Assembly: GCA_900545215.1 (NCBI GenBank)
Contig: UQXW01000027.1
Coordinates: 1-29,401, forward strand
Length of the DNA stretch: 29,401 nucleotides
Reading direction: 5' to 3'
Source of the DNA: an uncultured Bacteroidota bacterium
GTDB taxonomy: Bacteria; Bacteroidota; Bacteroidia; Bacteroidales; P3
Shown here: one piece after another, positions 8,048-15,591 of the stretch
Position numbering within the stretch: the stretch's first letter is position 1
Layout of the letters: every line of letters begins with the position of its first letter
Program-made: the position numbers and the translations under genes
Notes under the pieces: generated by a model
Told to the model about the DNA's origin: nothing
The model's input: the letters and a program-made list of their open reading frames with translations, nothing else
The model's database searches: none

Positions 8048-9300
8048 TCCGATCTTACGACTTTGAGCAATTTATGGCACAAGTAGTACAGTTCTTCTTC
8101 GGATATGATGTATGGAGGCATTATGTAAATCAACTTACCGAACGGACGAACCCATATTCCCTCCGCAATGAACTTAGGCATTATGCTTTCCATATTGACT
8201 TCACGCTTCATTTCGATAACGCCTATGGCTCCGAGTACGCGGACATCCGCTACCTTGGAATAGTTTTTTGCTGTCGACAAATAATGACGCATTCTGGACT
8301 CCATGCTTGTTATTTTCTCTTTCCATGGAGTGGATAAGAGCAATTCGACACTTGCAAGGGCTATACTGCATGCAAGAGGGTTTGCCATGAAAGTAGGTCC
8401 GTGCATGAAGATATATGGAGGATTATCGCTTATTCCTTTTGCAACCTTATCGTTCGTAAGTACTGCGGATAGGGTAAGATAACCTCCTGTCAAGGCTTTG
8501 CCGATGCACATTATGTCCGGAACGACAGAGGTGTGCATGTAAGCGAACAATTCTCCTGTTCTTCCGAAGCCTGTTGCTATCTCATCGAAAATCACAAGCA
8601 AGCCTGCGTCGCGACAAATCTTCACAGCCTTTTCCAAAAACTCCGGACTGTAAAATTTCATTCCGCCGGCACCTTGAACAATCGGTTCAAGTATCAAAGC
8701 CGCTATCTCGTCCTTATGCTCGGCTACCATTTGCTCCAATTCTTCCGTACTCTCATCTTCCGGTGAGGCAACAAAGAACCTTTGCGGAAGGTCTTTGGAA
8801 AACATGCTGTGCATGCCGGTTACAGGGTCGCATACGCTCATTGCATTCCATGTGTCGCCATGATAGCCTTTACGGATTGTTATGAAGTTGCTTTTCTCAG
8901 GTCTTCCGATGGATGCGAAATATTGTACTGCCATTTTCATTGCCACTTCCACTGCAACGGAACCGGAGTCTGCAAAGAAGACTTTTTGAAAACTGTCATC
9001 GACTATGCTCAACAGTTTCTCGGCAAGGCGGATTGCAGGAGCATGTGTCAAACCTCCGAACATGACATGGGAGAACTGTCGAAGTTGACGCTCTGCCGCC
9101 TGATTCAATTCAGGATTGTCATATCCGTGTATTGCAGACCACCATGAGGACATTCCATCTATCAAAACAGTTCCGTCGAACAATTCAAGTCTTACTCCTT
9201 TTGCTCTTCTTACTCCATAAACTTCCAAAGGGTTCGTGGCACTTGAATAAGGGTGCCACACATGCTCTTTGTCGTATGCCAATAATTCTCTATAATTCAT
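8044..9300 (-). CDS. bioA: DAPA aminotransferase BioA
   Basis: Adenosylmethionine-8-amino-7-oxononanoate aminotransferase, which converts KAPA to 7,8-diaminopelargonate using SAM as amino donor. It has 418 residues, a fold-type I class III aminotransferase. BioA-specific WHPYSS is at residues 15-20 and the substrate-side SSWWSAIHGY at 51-60. The PLP-binding FDEIATGFGRTG follows at 238-249 and the Schiff-base lysine in CIGKALTGGYL (Lys268). Its first 11 bases overlap the end of bioB and its stop overlaps the bioF start, so the three genes form one translationally coupled unit. Confidence 0.97.
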   Translation of the reverse strand: MNYRELLAYDKEHVWHPYSSATNPLEVYGVRRAKGVRLELFDGTVLIDGMSSWWSAIHGYDNPELNQAAERQLRQFSHVMFGGLTHAPAIRLAEKLLSIVDDSFQKVFFADSGSVAVEVAMKMAVQYFASIGRPEKSNFITIRKGYHGDTWNAMSVCDPVTGMHSMFSKDLPQRFFVASPEDESTEELEQMVAEHKDEIAALILEPIVQGAGGMKFYSPEFLEKAVKICRDAGLLVIFDEIATGFGRTGELFAYMHTSVVPDIMCIGKALTGGYLTLSAVLTNDKVAKGISDNPPYIFMHGPTFMANPLACSIALASVELLLSTPWKEKITSMESRMRHYLSTAKNYSKVADVRVLGAIGVIEMKREVNMESIMPKFIAEGIWVRPFGKLIYIMPPYIISEEELYYLCHKLLKVVRSE

Positions 9301-10249
9301 ATCCTTTTGATTTTATCATTCGTTTATCTTCTTCCACATCATTGCCAAGCGTCGTAAGCATATCGCCGACTATTGCGGAATTCACCGCTATCTCCATTGC
9401 TTTTCCGACAACCTCTTTTTTCAACGCTCGTCTTCCTCCTGCAAAACGCAACTGAACATCAGGCAAAATAAATCTGAACACTGCCAAAGTACGAAGTATG
9501 TCTTCGTCTTCAAGAGGCTTAGTATCCTGCAAAGGAGTTCCTTTTATGGGATTGAGTATGTTTACCGGAACGCTTTGCAAGCCGATACCTTTAAGGGCAA
9601 ATGCCAACTCTATTCTTTGTTTTGCACTCTCACCCATGCCGATAATTCCTCCGCTGCATACTTCCATGCCGACTTTCTTTGCGTGCATCAATGTGGTAAG
9701 TTTATCCTGCGTGGTGTGAGTGGAACAAAGTTCGGGAAAATAAGATGGTGCGGTTTCCAAATTGCAGTGATAACGACTCACTCCTGCTTCGTAAAGTTTT
9801 TTCATGGCGGTTTCATCAAGCAATCCGAGGCTTGCACATATCTGCAAAGAAGTTTCCTCCTTCAACTTTCGCACAATATTGCAGACTTTTTCTATATCGG
9901 CGACGCTCAACCGCTTGCCGGAACATACCAAAGAAAACCTCTTCACGCCTTCCGCCTCATTCTGTTTGGCAAGTTCGAATATCTCGTCATATTCCAAAAG
10001 AGGATATACCTCACAGTTGCTTTCATGCTTGGCGGATTGGGCGCACCATGCACAGTCTTCGCTGCATTTTCCGCTTTTTGCATTGACTATGGAACACATT
10101 TCAAACTTATCGGAATTGAATTTGAATGTTATTTCCTTTGCTGCCGCAAGTAAAGCGGTCAAATCGGCAGAAAAATATAGCCATTCCGCCTCTTCTTCGC
10201 TGATGCAGCCACCTGCCAGCACTTTGTCTTTGATTTTTTGAACCATCAT
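9290..10249 (-). CDS. bioB: Biotin synthase BioB
   Basis: Radical SAM enzyme that inserts sulfur into dethiobiotin to make biotin. It has 319 residues. The [4Fe-4S] cluster motif is Cys62-x3-Cys66-x2-Cys69 (GKCSEDCAWCAQS), the standard BioB form. Later parts show YHCNLET, CSGGIIGMGES and VPVNILNPIKGTPL, all typical of BioB. The start is placed on the first of two consecutive ATG codons (10249 and 10246); a TTG at 10267 is possible. The ATG overlaps the stop of a small upstream ORF (10246-10659) as ATGA. No bioD or bioC is found in the window, although both steps are needed for full synthesis, so they must lie elsewhere or be replaced. Confidence 0.97.
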   Translation of the reverse strand: MMVQKIKDKVLAGGCISEEEAEWLYFSADLTALLAAAKEITFKFNSDKFEMCSIVNAKSGKCSEDCAWCAQSAKHESNCEVYPLLEYDEIFELAKQNEAEGVKRFSLVCSGKRLSVADIEKVCNIVRKLKEETSLQICASLGLLDETAMKKLYEAGVSRYHCNLETAPSYFPELCSTHTTQDKLTTLMHAKKVGMEVCSGGIIGMGESAKQRIELAFALKGIGLQSVPVNILNPIKGTPLQDTKPLEDEDILRTLAVFRFILPDVQLRFAGGRRALKKEVVGKAMEIAVNSAIVGDMLTTLGNDVEEDKRMIKSKGYEL

Positions 10250-10659
10250 CGTACGTTTTGACAACAAAACAGTCGCAACCGTTTAATTATTCGACTGCGA
10301 CTGTTAGCATTTCTATAAATTATATTGTTGTTATTTGTTTCTCCAAATACGGAACGACACCTTTCATTCATGAAAATCCAAGGCATCAGAAGCGGATAAA
10401 GGCTTGTCGAAATCGAATTTTCATTCACAAGTCGTTCATTGCATTTCCCACTTTCCGACCACTCTTCGCCTTTATTCCATTTTGCAAAGATTCTATCGAT
10501 GGATTTAACCTGTTTCACCAAAGATGAATCGACCATGGAGGAACGGAGTCTCGATATTTCGACAACCCTATGCAGACTATTGAATGCAGCGTATGATTTT
10601 TTCGCCCAGCGGAAAAATCTGCAAACATGTCTATTTTCTTTCAGGTTTCTTCTTTCCAT
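10246..10659 (-). CDS. Possible small leader ORF upstream of bioB
   Basis: Reading frame of 137 codons with an ATG start. Its TGA overlaps the bioB ATG as ATGA, as expected for translational coupling. The N-terminal part is basic and contains FRWAKKSYAAFNSLHRVVEI. From memory, closely similar stretches (WSRKxYAAFNSLHKVVKIG type) occur at the N-termini of Bacteroidetes TonB-dependent receptors, some in vitamin-uptake loci, or in short ORFs preceding them; I could not check this. The C-terminal half is poor in structure, has an Asn run and ends with many Arg, so it may be only an open frame. No signal peptide or domain is clear. No TAnnTTTG box is seen in 10250-10732 on this strand. If it is not a gene, the region is a long bioB leader. 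Confidence 0.4.
   Translation of the reverse strand: MERRNLKENRHVCRFFRWAKKSYAAFNSLHRVVEISRLRSSMVDSSLVKQVKSIDRIFAKWNKGEEWSESGKCNERLVNENSISTSLYPLLMPWIFMNERCRSVFGETNNNNIIYRNANSRSRIIKRLRLFCCQNVR
10269..10304 (-). promoter_or_regulatory. Terminator-like hairpin just before bioB
   Basis: A perfect 9-base stem (10269-10277 with 10296-10304; ACAGTCGCA arm) has an 18-base loop and, read on the minus strand, is followed by TTTTGTTG. It ends 19 bases before the bioB ATG and lies inside the small upstream ORF. Either it ends readthrough from the upstream operon, or it is an attenuator whose folding depends on translation of that ORF. Confidence 0.55.
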
Positions 10660-10732
10660 TCTTTGGTTTTGCCGTTCTTATCGGTTAATATGCCATTCTC
10701 ATTTTTCAAATATCGATTTGCTTCATTCAATA

Positions 10733-11344
10733 TCAGAATTGGTATGCCAAAGTCAGCGTAAGATAGTTGTGATATTGGGCATTTTGTTCTTTTATATCGT
10801 AATCGAATACCTCGATATTGCCTTTGCGAAAACTGAAAATGGAATAATTGTATGTAAGATTGAAAGAAAAATGTTTTGAAAAGGCATAACTCATTCCTGC
10901 CATTACCAATAAATTCAACGGTCTGAACCCGTTTCCCTCCGTGATTTCAATACCGCTCGAAGTTTGCTCTTTATGCGAAAGCAATACTGAGGGTGTAAGA
11001 CCTATTCTTGCGGACAAATCATTCATAAGTTTGTAGCCGCAACTCAATGTAATATCCAGATATGAGGTATAGGTATCCAAACGGGAGAAATCGAACTCTT
11101 TACTGCTTTTTTGCTTGCTGCCTTTGCTTGTATAGGCTATATCGGCTTGAAGAAAAAGCCTTGTATTATTTTCATACTTGATATACGCCCCGCCGGTAAG
11201 TCCTATCTTGTGAAAGCCCTCCATTCCATCGCCGTCAACCTGCGATGGTGCAACTCCTCCGAACAATCCGGCTTTGAAATTCTGACCTTTCGCCACAGAG
11301 AAAAGCAAACATATAATAAATATAAGACCGAACGTTTTCTTCAT
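10733..11344 (-). CDS. Outer-membrane beta-barrel (porin-family) protein
   Basis: Predicted outer-membrane protein of 203 residues with the outline of the OMP_b-brl_2 type (PF13568-like). The ATG at 11344 opens a signal peptide (MKKTFGLIFIICLLFSVAKG then QNFKAGLFGG); a TTG four codons upstream is less likely. The family pattern is visible: an opening GLFGGVAPSQVDGDG, a TGGAYIKY strand near residue 50, FLQADIAYTSKGSK, and a closing amphipathic strand ending LTLAYQF with the terminal Phe typical of barrels. It begins 19 bases after the stop of the MBL hydrolase gene, so it may be the last gene of the sufB-led run. Its function is unknown. Confidence 0.75.
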   Translation of the reverse strand: MKKTFGLIFIICLLFSVAKGQNFKAGLFGGVAPSQVDGDGMEGFHKIGLTGGAYIKYENNTRLFLQADIAYTSKGSKQKSSKEFDFSRLDTYTSYLDITLSCGYKLMNDLSARIGLTPSVLLSHKEQTSSGIEITEGNGFRPLNLLVMAGMSYAFSKHFSFNLTYNYSIFSFRKGNIEVFDYDIKEQNAQYHNYLTLTLAYQF

Positions 11345-11363
11345 ATTCCGTTTCAATCAGGCT

Positions 11364-11999
11364 CTACAAAAGAAAAGGGTTATAGTCTTTTTCTTCCTTG
11401 ATTGTCGTCTGCGGTCCGTGTCCGGGATATACGACAGTGCTGTCGGGAAGCGTGAGAATATTCCGTTTAAGGTTGTGCAGAAGCAAATCCAAATCGCCTC
11501 CCTGCAAATCCGTTCGTCCTATACTTTGATTGAACAAGGCATCGCCCGTAATTACATACCCTTCCTTGGCATTATAATAGCTTAAACTACCCGGGCAATG
11601 GCCTGAACATTCGAGCGTTTTCAATCTTATGTTTCCGAAAGAGATTTCCTCCCCGGGCAATATGGCATTTATTTTTATCGCATCTGTGTTTATTCTTTTG
11701 AACCCCATGGCTTCCGCTTGCCAACCTGCCGTTTTAAGCACTTCCAATCCGTCTTGCGACATGCTTAAAGGAAGATTGAACTCCCTGCATGCAAATTCGG
11801 CACCGCACAAATGGTCTATATGAGGATGTGTAAGCAGGATGTATTTTACCTTCAAACCTTTGGCTTTGACAAAATCGATGATTTCCCGTTCTTCTACCGA
11901 TGTTTGCGAACACACATCCACCAAAGCACATTCGCCGGTTTCGTCATACAAAACGTAAGTATTTACTTCAAAATGATTTTGTGGAATTATCTCTACCAT
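11364..11999 (-). CDS. MBL-fold metallohydrolase (glyoxalase II-like)
   Basis: Cytoplasmic metallo-beta-lactamase-fold hydrolase of 211 residues. The metal-binding signature HxHxDH is complete: THPHIDH with His58, His60, Asp62 and His63. The other ligands are present too: the His in SGHCPGS, the Asp in ITGDALF and the His in YPGHGPQTT. GDALFNQSIGRTDLQGGD is characteristic of the single-domain YcbL/GloB-like group, so hydrolysis of glutathione-type or other thioesters is the best guess. The substrate cannot be deduced, and Bacteroidetes often lack glutathione. It follows mazG by 12 bases and is likely in the same transcript. Confidence 0.85.
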   Translation of the reverse strand: MVEIIPQNHFEVNTYVLYDETGECALVDVCSQTSVEEREIIDFVKAKGLKVKYILLTHPHIDHLCGAEFACREFNLPLSMSQDGLEVLKTAGWQAEAMGFKRINTDAIKINAILPGEEISFGNIRLKTLECSGHCPGSLSYYNAKEGYVITGDALFNQSIGRTDLQGGDLDLLLHNLKRNILTLPDSTVVYPGHGPQTTIKEEKDYNPFLL

Positions 12000-12011
12000 A
12001 TCTCTTTTGTT

Positions 12012-12812
12012 CTATTTGTTCTTCTGCTGTTTCTCCATCTGTTTTGCCTCCTGCCAAAGATTTTCCATTTCTTCAAGCGACATTTTCGGCAAAGTCATAT
12101 CTCGTTTTTCCGCCTCTTGCTCGATATATTCGAACCTTCTTATAAACTTCTTGTTGCATTGTTCCAAAGCATGCGAAGGATTGATGTCCGACTTGCGGGC
12201 GTAATTTATCATAGCGAACAATAAATCTCCGAACTCTTCACTCAGTTTCTCTCGGTTATCTGCATTCGCAGCTTCTTGTTTCAATTCTCCGATTTCTTCC
12301 TCGACTTTTTTCCATGCGTCCTGCGGATTATCCCAATCGAAGCCCACTCCAGCCGCTTTTTCCTGCAAACGAAAAGCCTTGATTATCGAATCCAAAGAAC
12401 GGGGAACGCCGGACAGAACTCCCTTTCTGCCCTCTGTCAATTTTATCTGTTCCCATGTCTTCTTAACCTCTTGTGCCGTATCCGCCTTTACGTCTCCGTA
12501 TATATGCGGGTGGCGTCGTATAAGTTTCTCGCAAAGACTGTCTATAACCGATTTCATATCGAAATCGTTCTTTTCCTGTCCTATCTTGGCATAGAAAACG
12601 ATATGCAGGAGCAAATCGCCGAGTTCTTTCTTTATATCATCGATATCGTCATCTTCTATTGCCTGTGCAAGTTCATAAACCTCTTCGATGGTATTGGGTT
12701 TCAAGGAAAGATTTGTTTGTTTTCTGTCCCACGGGCATTTTTCCCTCAACGTATCCATTATTTCCAACAACTTGGCAAAGGAAGTCAATGTCTCCTCGTA
12801 TTTTTTCTCCAT
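12012..12812 (-). CDS. mazG: Nucleoside triphosphate pyrophosphohydrolase MazG
   Basis: All-alpha NTP pyrophosphohydrolase that cleaves NTPs to NMP and pyrophosphate, associated with house-cleaning of non-canonical nucleotides and lowering (p)ppGpp. The 266-residue protein has the two-domain E. coli-like layout. The N-terminal domain holds the Mg-binding EExxE (Glu43, Glu44, Glu47) and ExxD (Glu63, Asp66) motifs. The C-terminal domain repeats the pattern with VEEEIGELKQE and SEEFGDLLFAMINYARK. CPWDRKQT at 26-33 is the usual MazG opening. I chose the ATG at 12812; the frame is open upstream but that part lies over the glycosyltransferase gene. The upstream gene ends 4 bases before. Confidence 0.95.
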   Translation of the reverse strand: MEKKYEETLTSFAKLLEIMDTLREKCPWDRKQTNLSLKPNTIEEVYELAQAIEDDDIDDIKKELGDLLLHIVFYAKIGQEKNDFDMKSVIDSLCEKLIRRHPHIYGDVKADTAQEVKKTWEQIKLTEGRKGVLSGVPRSLDSIIKAFRLQEKAAGVGFDWDNPQDAWKKVEEEIGELKQEAANADNREKLSEEFGDLLFAMINYARKSDINPSHALEQCNKKFIRRFEYIEQEAEKRDMTLPKMSLEEMENLWQEAKQMEKQQKNK

Positions 12813-12816
12813 AACG

Positions 12817-13848
12817 CTATTCTGTTTGTTTATTTTCCTTGTCCGACCAAGCATTTGCAATGGCTGCAATCTGCGAAACATTCTGTTGTTGCATACATTT
12901 GAAATGACCTTTCGGGCATTTTTCATATCCTAACTTGCTGCACGGACGGCATTTCAGGTCTTTCACTTCAAAATTATAAGTCTTTCCCTTGCCGTTATCC
13001 GCTCTGTAAGGATACATACCGAATTGCGGTACAGTGTTTCCCCACACCGCTATTATGCTTTTGTCCAACGCCGCCGCTATGTGCATAAGCCCTGTATCCG
13101 GAGTTATCACTCCGAGAGCGTTTTTCAACAAATAAGCACTCTTGTTTATGTCGTACACCCCGCAAGCATTGAATATTTTCGTTCCTACGCTTTTCTCTAT
13201 TTCCGTTGCTTTATCCCTGTCCTCTGCTCCCCCCATAAGAATAACAGGTTTGCGAATTGCTTTACACAAATCTTTCATCAAACCGACAGGCATTTGCTTT
13301 GTTCGATGCTTGCTGCCTACCACACAAGCCACATAACCGCTTTGCAAATCCAACGGCAAAGAATCAGGGTTCACCATGTCCTCTTCCTGCAAGAAATAAT
13401 CCAAACCCTTTCCATCATTACGAACTCCCAATTTCTCAACAGCTTTGAAATATCTATCGACCACATGAACATCAGGCATCAAATCAAGTTTAAAATTAAC
13501 CAGAAGCCATTTACTAAAATTCAATTTGGGGAAAGAAGCACTCGGAACGACCAAAGACAACCTTATTCTGCAACTGCGGAAGTTCTTTTGCAAATCTACG
13601 ATATAGTCGAAGCCCTCCTTACGCAATTCGGATATCGTTTTGTACAAGTGTTTGTCAAGAGTATGTATGCAATCTATGTATTTATTATTTTGCAACAAGG
13701 TTGCATTTTGGATTTTAGTCAGATAATGCAATTCAAGTCCGCCGAAACTCTCTTTCAAAGCCCTGACGACAGGAGTGGTCAGCACTATGTCTCCGATAGA
13801 ACCGAATCGGATTACCAAAATCTTCTTTATGTCTGTTTTTTTTCTCAC
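12817..13848 (-). CDS. Glycosyltransferase family 9 (heptosyltransferase-like)
   Basis: GT-B fold glycosyltransferase family 9, the family of LPS heptosyltransferases WaaC/WaaF/WaaQ, acting on the cytoplasmic face of the inner membrane during LPS core assembly. The N-terminal motif ILVIRFGSIGDIVLTTPVV and the donor-site TPDTGLMHIAAAL are diagnostic. GSKHRTKQMPVGLMKDL and ILMGGAEDRD lie between. A cluster KCRPCSKLGYEKCPKGHFKC near the C-terminus holds four Cys and is a common GT9 tail. No ATG is available near the N-terminus. I chose GTG at 13848, about nine residues before the first strand. A TTG at 13896 is the alternative and would overlap sufB by 20 bases. The sugar transferred cannot be told. 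Confidence 0.88.
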   Translation of the reverse strand: MRKKTDIKKILVIRFGSIGDIVLTTPVVRALKESFGGLELHYLTKIQNATLLQNNKYIDCIHTLDKHLYKTISELRKEGFDYIVDLQKNFRSCRIRLSLVVPSASFPKLNFSKWLLVNFKLDLMPDVHVVDRYFKAVEKLGVRNDGKGLDYFLQEEDMVNPDSLPLDLQSGYVACVVGSKHRTKQMPVGLMKDLCKAIRKPVILMGGAEDRDKATEIEKSVGTKIFNACGVYDINKSAYLLKNALGVITPDTGLMHIAAALDKSIIAVWGNTVPQFGMYPYRADNGKGKTYNFEVKDLKCRPCSKLGYEKCPKGHFKCMQQQNVSQIAAIANAWSDKENKQTE

Positions 13849-13876
13849 CTCGGGCAGAATATCTTTCTTCGCAATT

Positions 13877-15322
13877 TTATCCGACAGAACCGTCAAGGCT
13901 CAAACTCAATAATTTTTGAGCTTCAATGGCAAATTCCATGGGTAGTTTGTTCAAGACCTCTTTTGCATAGCCGTTCACAATCAAACCTATTGCCTGTTCC
14001 TGACTTATACCTCTCTGACGACAATAAAAAAGCTGGTCTTCCGAAATTTTTGAAGTCGTAGCCTCATGCTCGACAACGGAAGATTGATTTTCCACCTTTA
14101 TATAAGGAAAAGTATGAGCCCCGCACTTGTCTCCGAGCAACAGAGAATCGCACTGCGAATAGTTTCTTGCATTCTCGGCAGCCTTATTCACTCTGACCAA
14201 TCCCCTATATGAGTTTTGGCTTTTGCCTGCCGATATTCCTTTACTTATTATGGTACTCTTGGTATTGCGACCGATATGCAGCATTTTGGTACCTGTATCC
14301 GCTTGTTGGTGGTTATTGGTAACTGCAACAGAGTAAAACTCTCCTACGGAATTGTCTCCCTGCAATACACAACTCGGATATTTCCATGTTATGGCAGAAC
14401 CTGTCTCGACCTGCGTCCATGACAACTTCGCATTGTTACCTTTACAAATGCCTCTTTTGGTTACGAAATTATAAATTCCGCCCTTGCCGTCCTTGTCTCC
14501 CGGATACCAGTTTTGAACCGTCGAATACTTCACTTCAGCGTCCTGCATGACCACTATTTCGACTATCGCCGCATGAAGTTGGTTTTCGTCTCGTCTCGGT
14601 GCTGTACAACCTTCCATGTAAGATACGTAACTTGCTTGGTCTGCAACGATAAGGGTACGTTCGAATTGACCTGTTCCGCTTGCATTTATACGGAAATATG
14701 TGGACAACTCCATAGGACAACGCACTCCCTTCGGAATATAACAGAAACTTCCATCTGAAAATACAGCCGAATTCAAAGCCGCAAAATAGTTATCGCTTGC
14801 AGGAACCACACTTCCCAAATACTGCTTGACCAAATCCGGATAATTCTTCACAGCCTCTCCGAATGAACAAAATATAACGCCGGCTTTCTCCAATGTATCC
14901 CTGAAAGTGGTCTTCACACTAACGGAATCCATCACCGCATCGACCGCAACACCGCTCAAACGTTTCTGTTCATCAAGCGAAATACCCAACTTATCGAAAG
15001 TCTCCAACAATGCAGGATCGACCTCATCGAGGCTTTCAAGTTGTTTCTTCTTTTTCGGTGCAGCGTAATATATGATGTCTTGAAGGTTTATCGGTGGTAT
15101 ATTCAAGTGTGCCCATTCCGGCATTTCCATTTTCAGAAATTTACGATAAGCATTCAAACGAAATTCCCGCAACCACTCCGGTTCTTGTTTCATTTCGGAG
15201 ATTCGACATATCACATCTTCGTTCAATCCTTTTTCAATCAAGTCCGTTTCCACATCTGTAACGAATCCGTACTTGTATTGCTCGTTTGTTACGCTTTCGA
15301 TTAAATCTTTGTCATTTTCCAT
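13877..15322 (-). CDS. sufB: Fe-S cluster assembly scaffold SufB
   Basis: Scaffold subunit of the SufBCD complex, which builds Fe-S clusters and delivers them to apo-proteins such as BioB. It has 481 residues. SufB-specific blocks include PEWLREFRLNAYRKF near the N-terminus, the long beta-helix core with CTAPRRDENQLHAAIVEI and KCGAHTFPYIKVENQSSVVEHEATTSKI, and the C-terminal YCRQRGISQEQAIGLIVNGYAKEVLNKLPMEF (here given in parts of the helix region). The ATG at 15322 is preferred over a TTG at 15337. A well-spaced promoter lies upstream. The normal partners sufC, sufD and sufS do not follow; the next gene is a glycosyltransferase. Confidence 0.96.
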   Translation of the reverse strand: MENDKDLIESVTNEQYKYGFVTDVETDLIEKGLNEDVICRISEMKQEPEWLREFRLNAYRKFLKMEMPEWAHLNIPPINLQDIIYYAAPKKKKQLESLDEVDPALLETFDKLGISLDEQKRLSGVAVDAVMDSVSVKTTFRDTLEKAGVIFCSFGEAVKNYPDLVKQYLGSVVPASDNYFAALNSAVFSDGSFCYIPKGVRCPMELSTYFRINASGTGQFERTLIVADQASYVSYMEGCTAPRRDENQLHAAIVEIVVMQDAEVKYSTVQNWYPGDKDGKGGIYNFVTKRGICKGNNAKLSWTQVETGSAITWKYPSCVLQGDNSVGEFYSVAVTNNHQQADTGTKMLHIGRNTKSTIISKGISAGKSQNSYRGLVRVNKAAENARNYSQCDSLLLGDKCGAHTFPYIKVENQSSVVEHEATTSKISEDQLFYCRQRGISQEQAIGLIVNGYAKEVLNKLPMEFAIEAQKLLSLSLDGSVG

Positions 15323-15365
15323 AATTCGAGAAAACAATTAAAGCCGGCAAATGGCTGTGTGATTG

Positions 15366-15396
15366 CAAAGGTACTGCTTTTGCGGTTCATGACAAA
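15366..15396 (-). promoter_or_regulatory. Bacteroidetes promoter for sufB
   Basis: On the minus strand the -33 TTTG is at 15393-15396 and the -7 TACCTTTG at 15366-15373, with 19 bases between. This is a full consensus match, and it lies 44 bases before the sufB ATG. Confidence 0.75.
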
Positions 15397-15487
15397 ATTA
15401 TTGCAATACAATCATTGTTAATCCGCAACAAAACGGTTGAAAATCAAAAAGCGGCATTGCTTTGCCCGATAGGGAGTTTTGCTGCTC

Positions 15488-15504
15488 AAACGCCGTTTCG
15501 ACAA
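15488..15504 (+). repeat. 17-bp direct repeat, copy 1 (upstream of metG)
   Basis: Reads AAACGCCGTTTCGACAA and is identical to 17687-17703 on the other side of metG. Its first 11 bases form a dyad (AAACG-C-CGTTT), as an operator or small hairpin would. It sits between the divergent sufB and metG promoters. Confidence 0.5.
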
Positions 15505-15558
15505 TAATCGGAGAACGTAAAATGGTGTGTCTAAACCATGTAGCTTGTTTTTTTTTCG

Positions 15559-15566
15559 TACCTTTG
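15559..15566 (+). promoter_or_regulatory. -7 element for metG
   Basis: Reads TACCTTTG, matching TAnnTTTG, 25 bases before the metG ATG. A TTTG at the usual 19-20 base distance is not present; a T-run lies immediately upstream. Confidence 0.55.
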
Positions 15567-15591
15567 CAAACGGAAGTATAAGAATGGGAAT

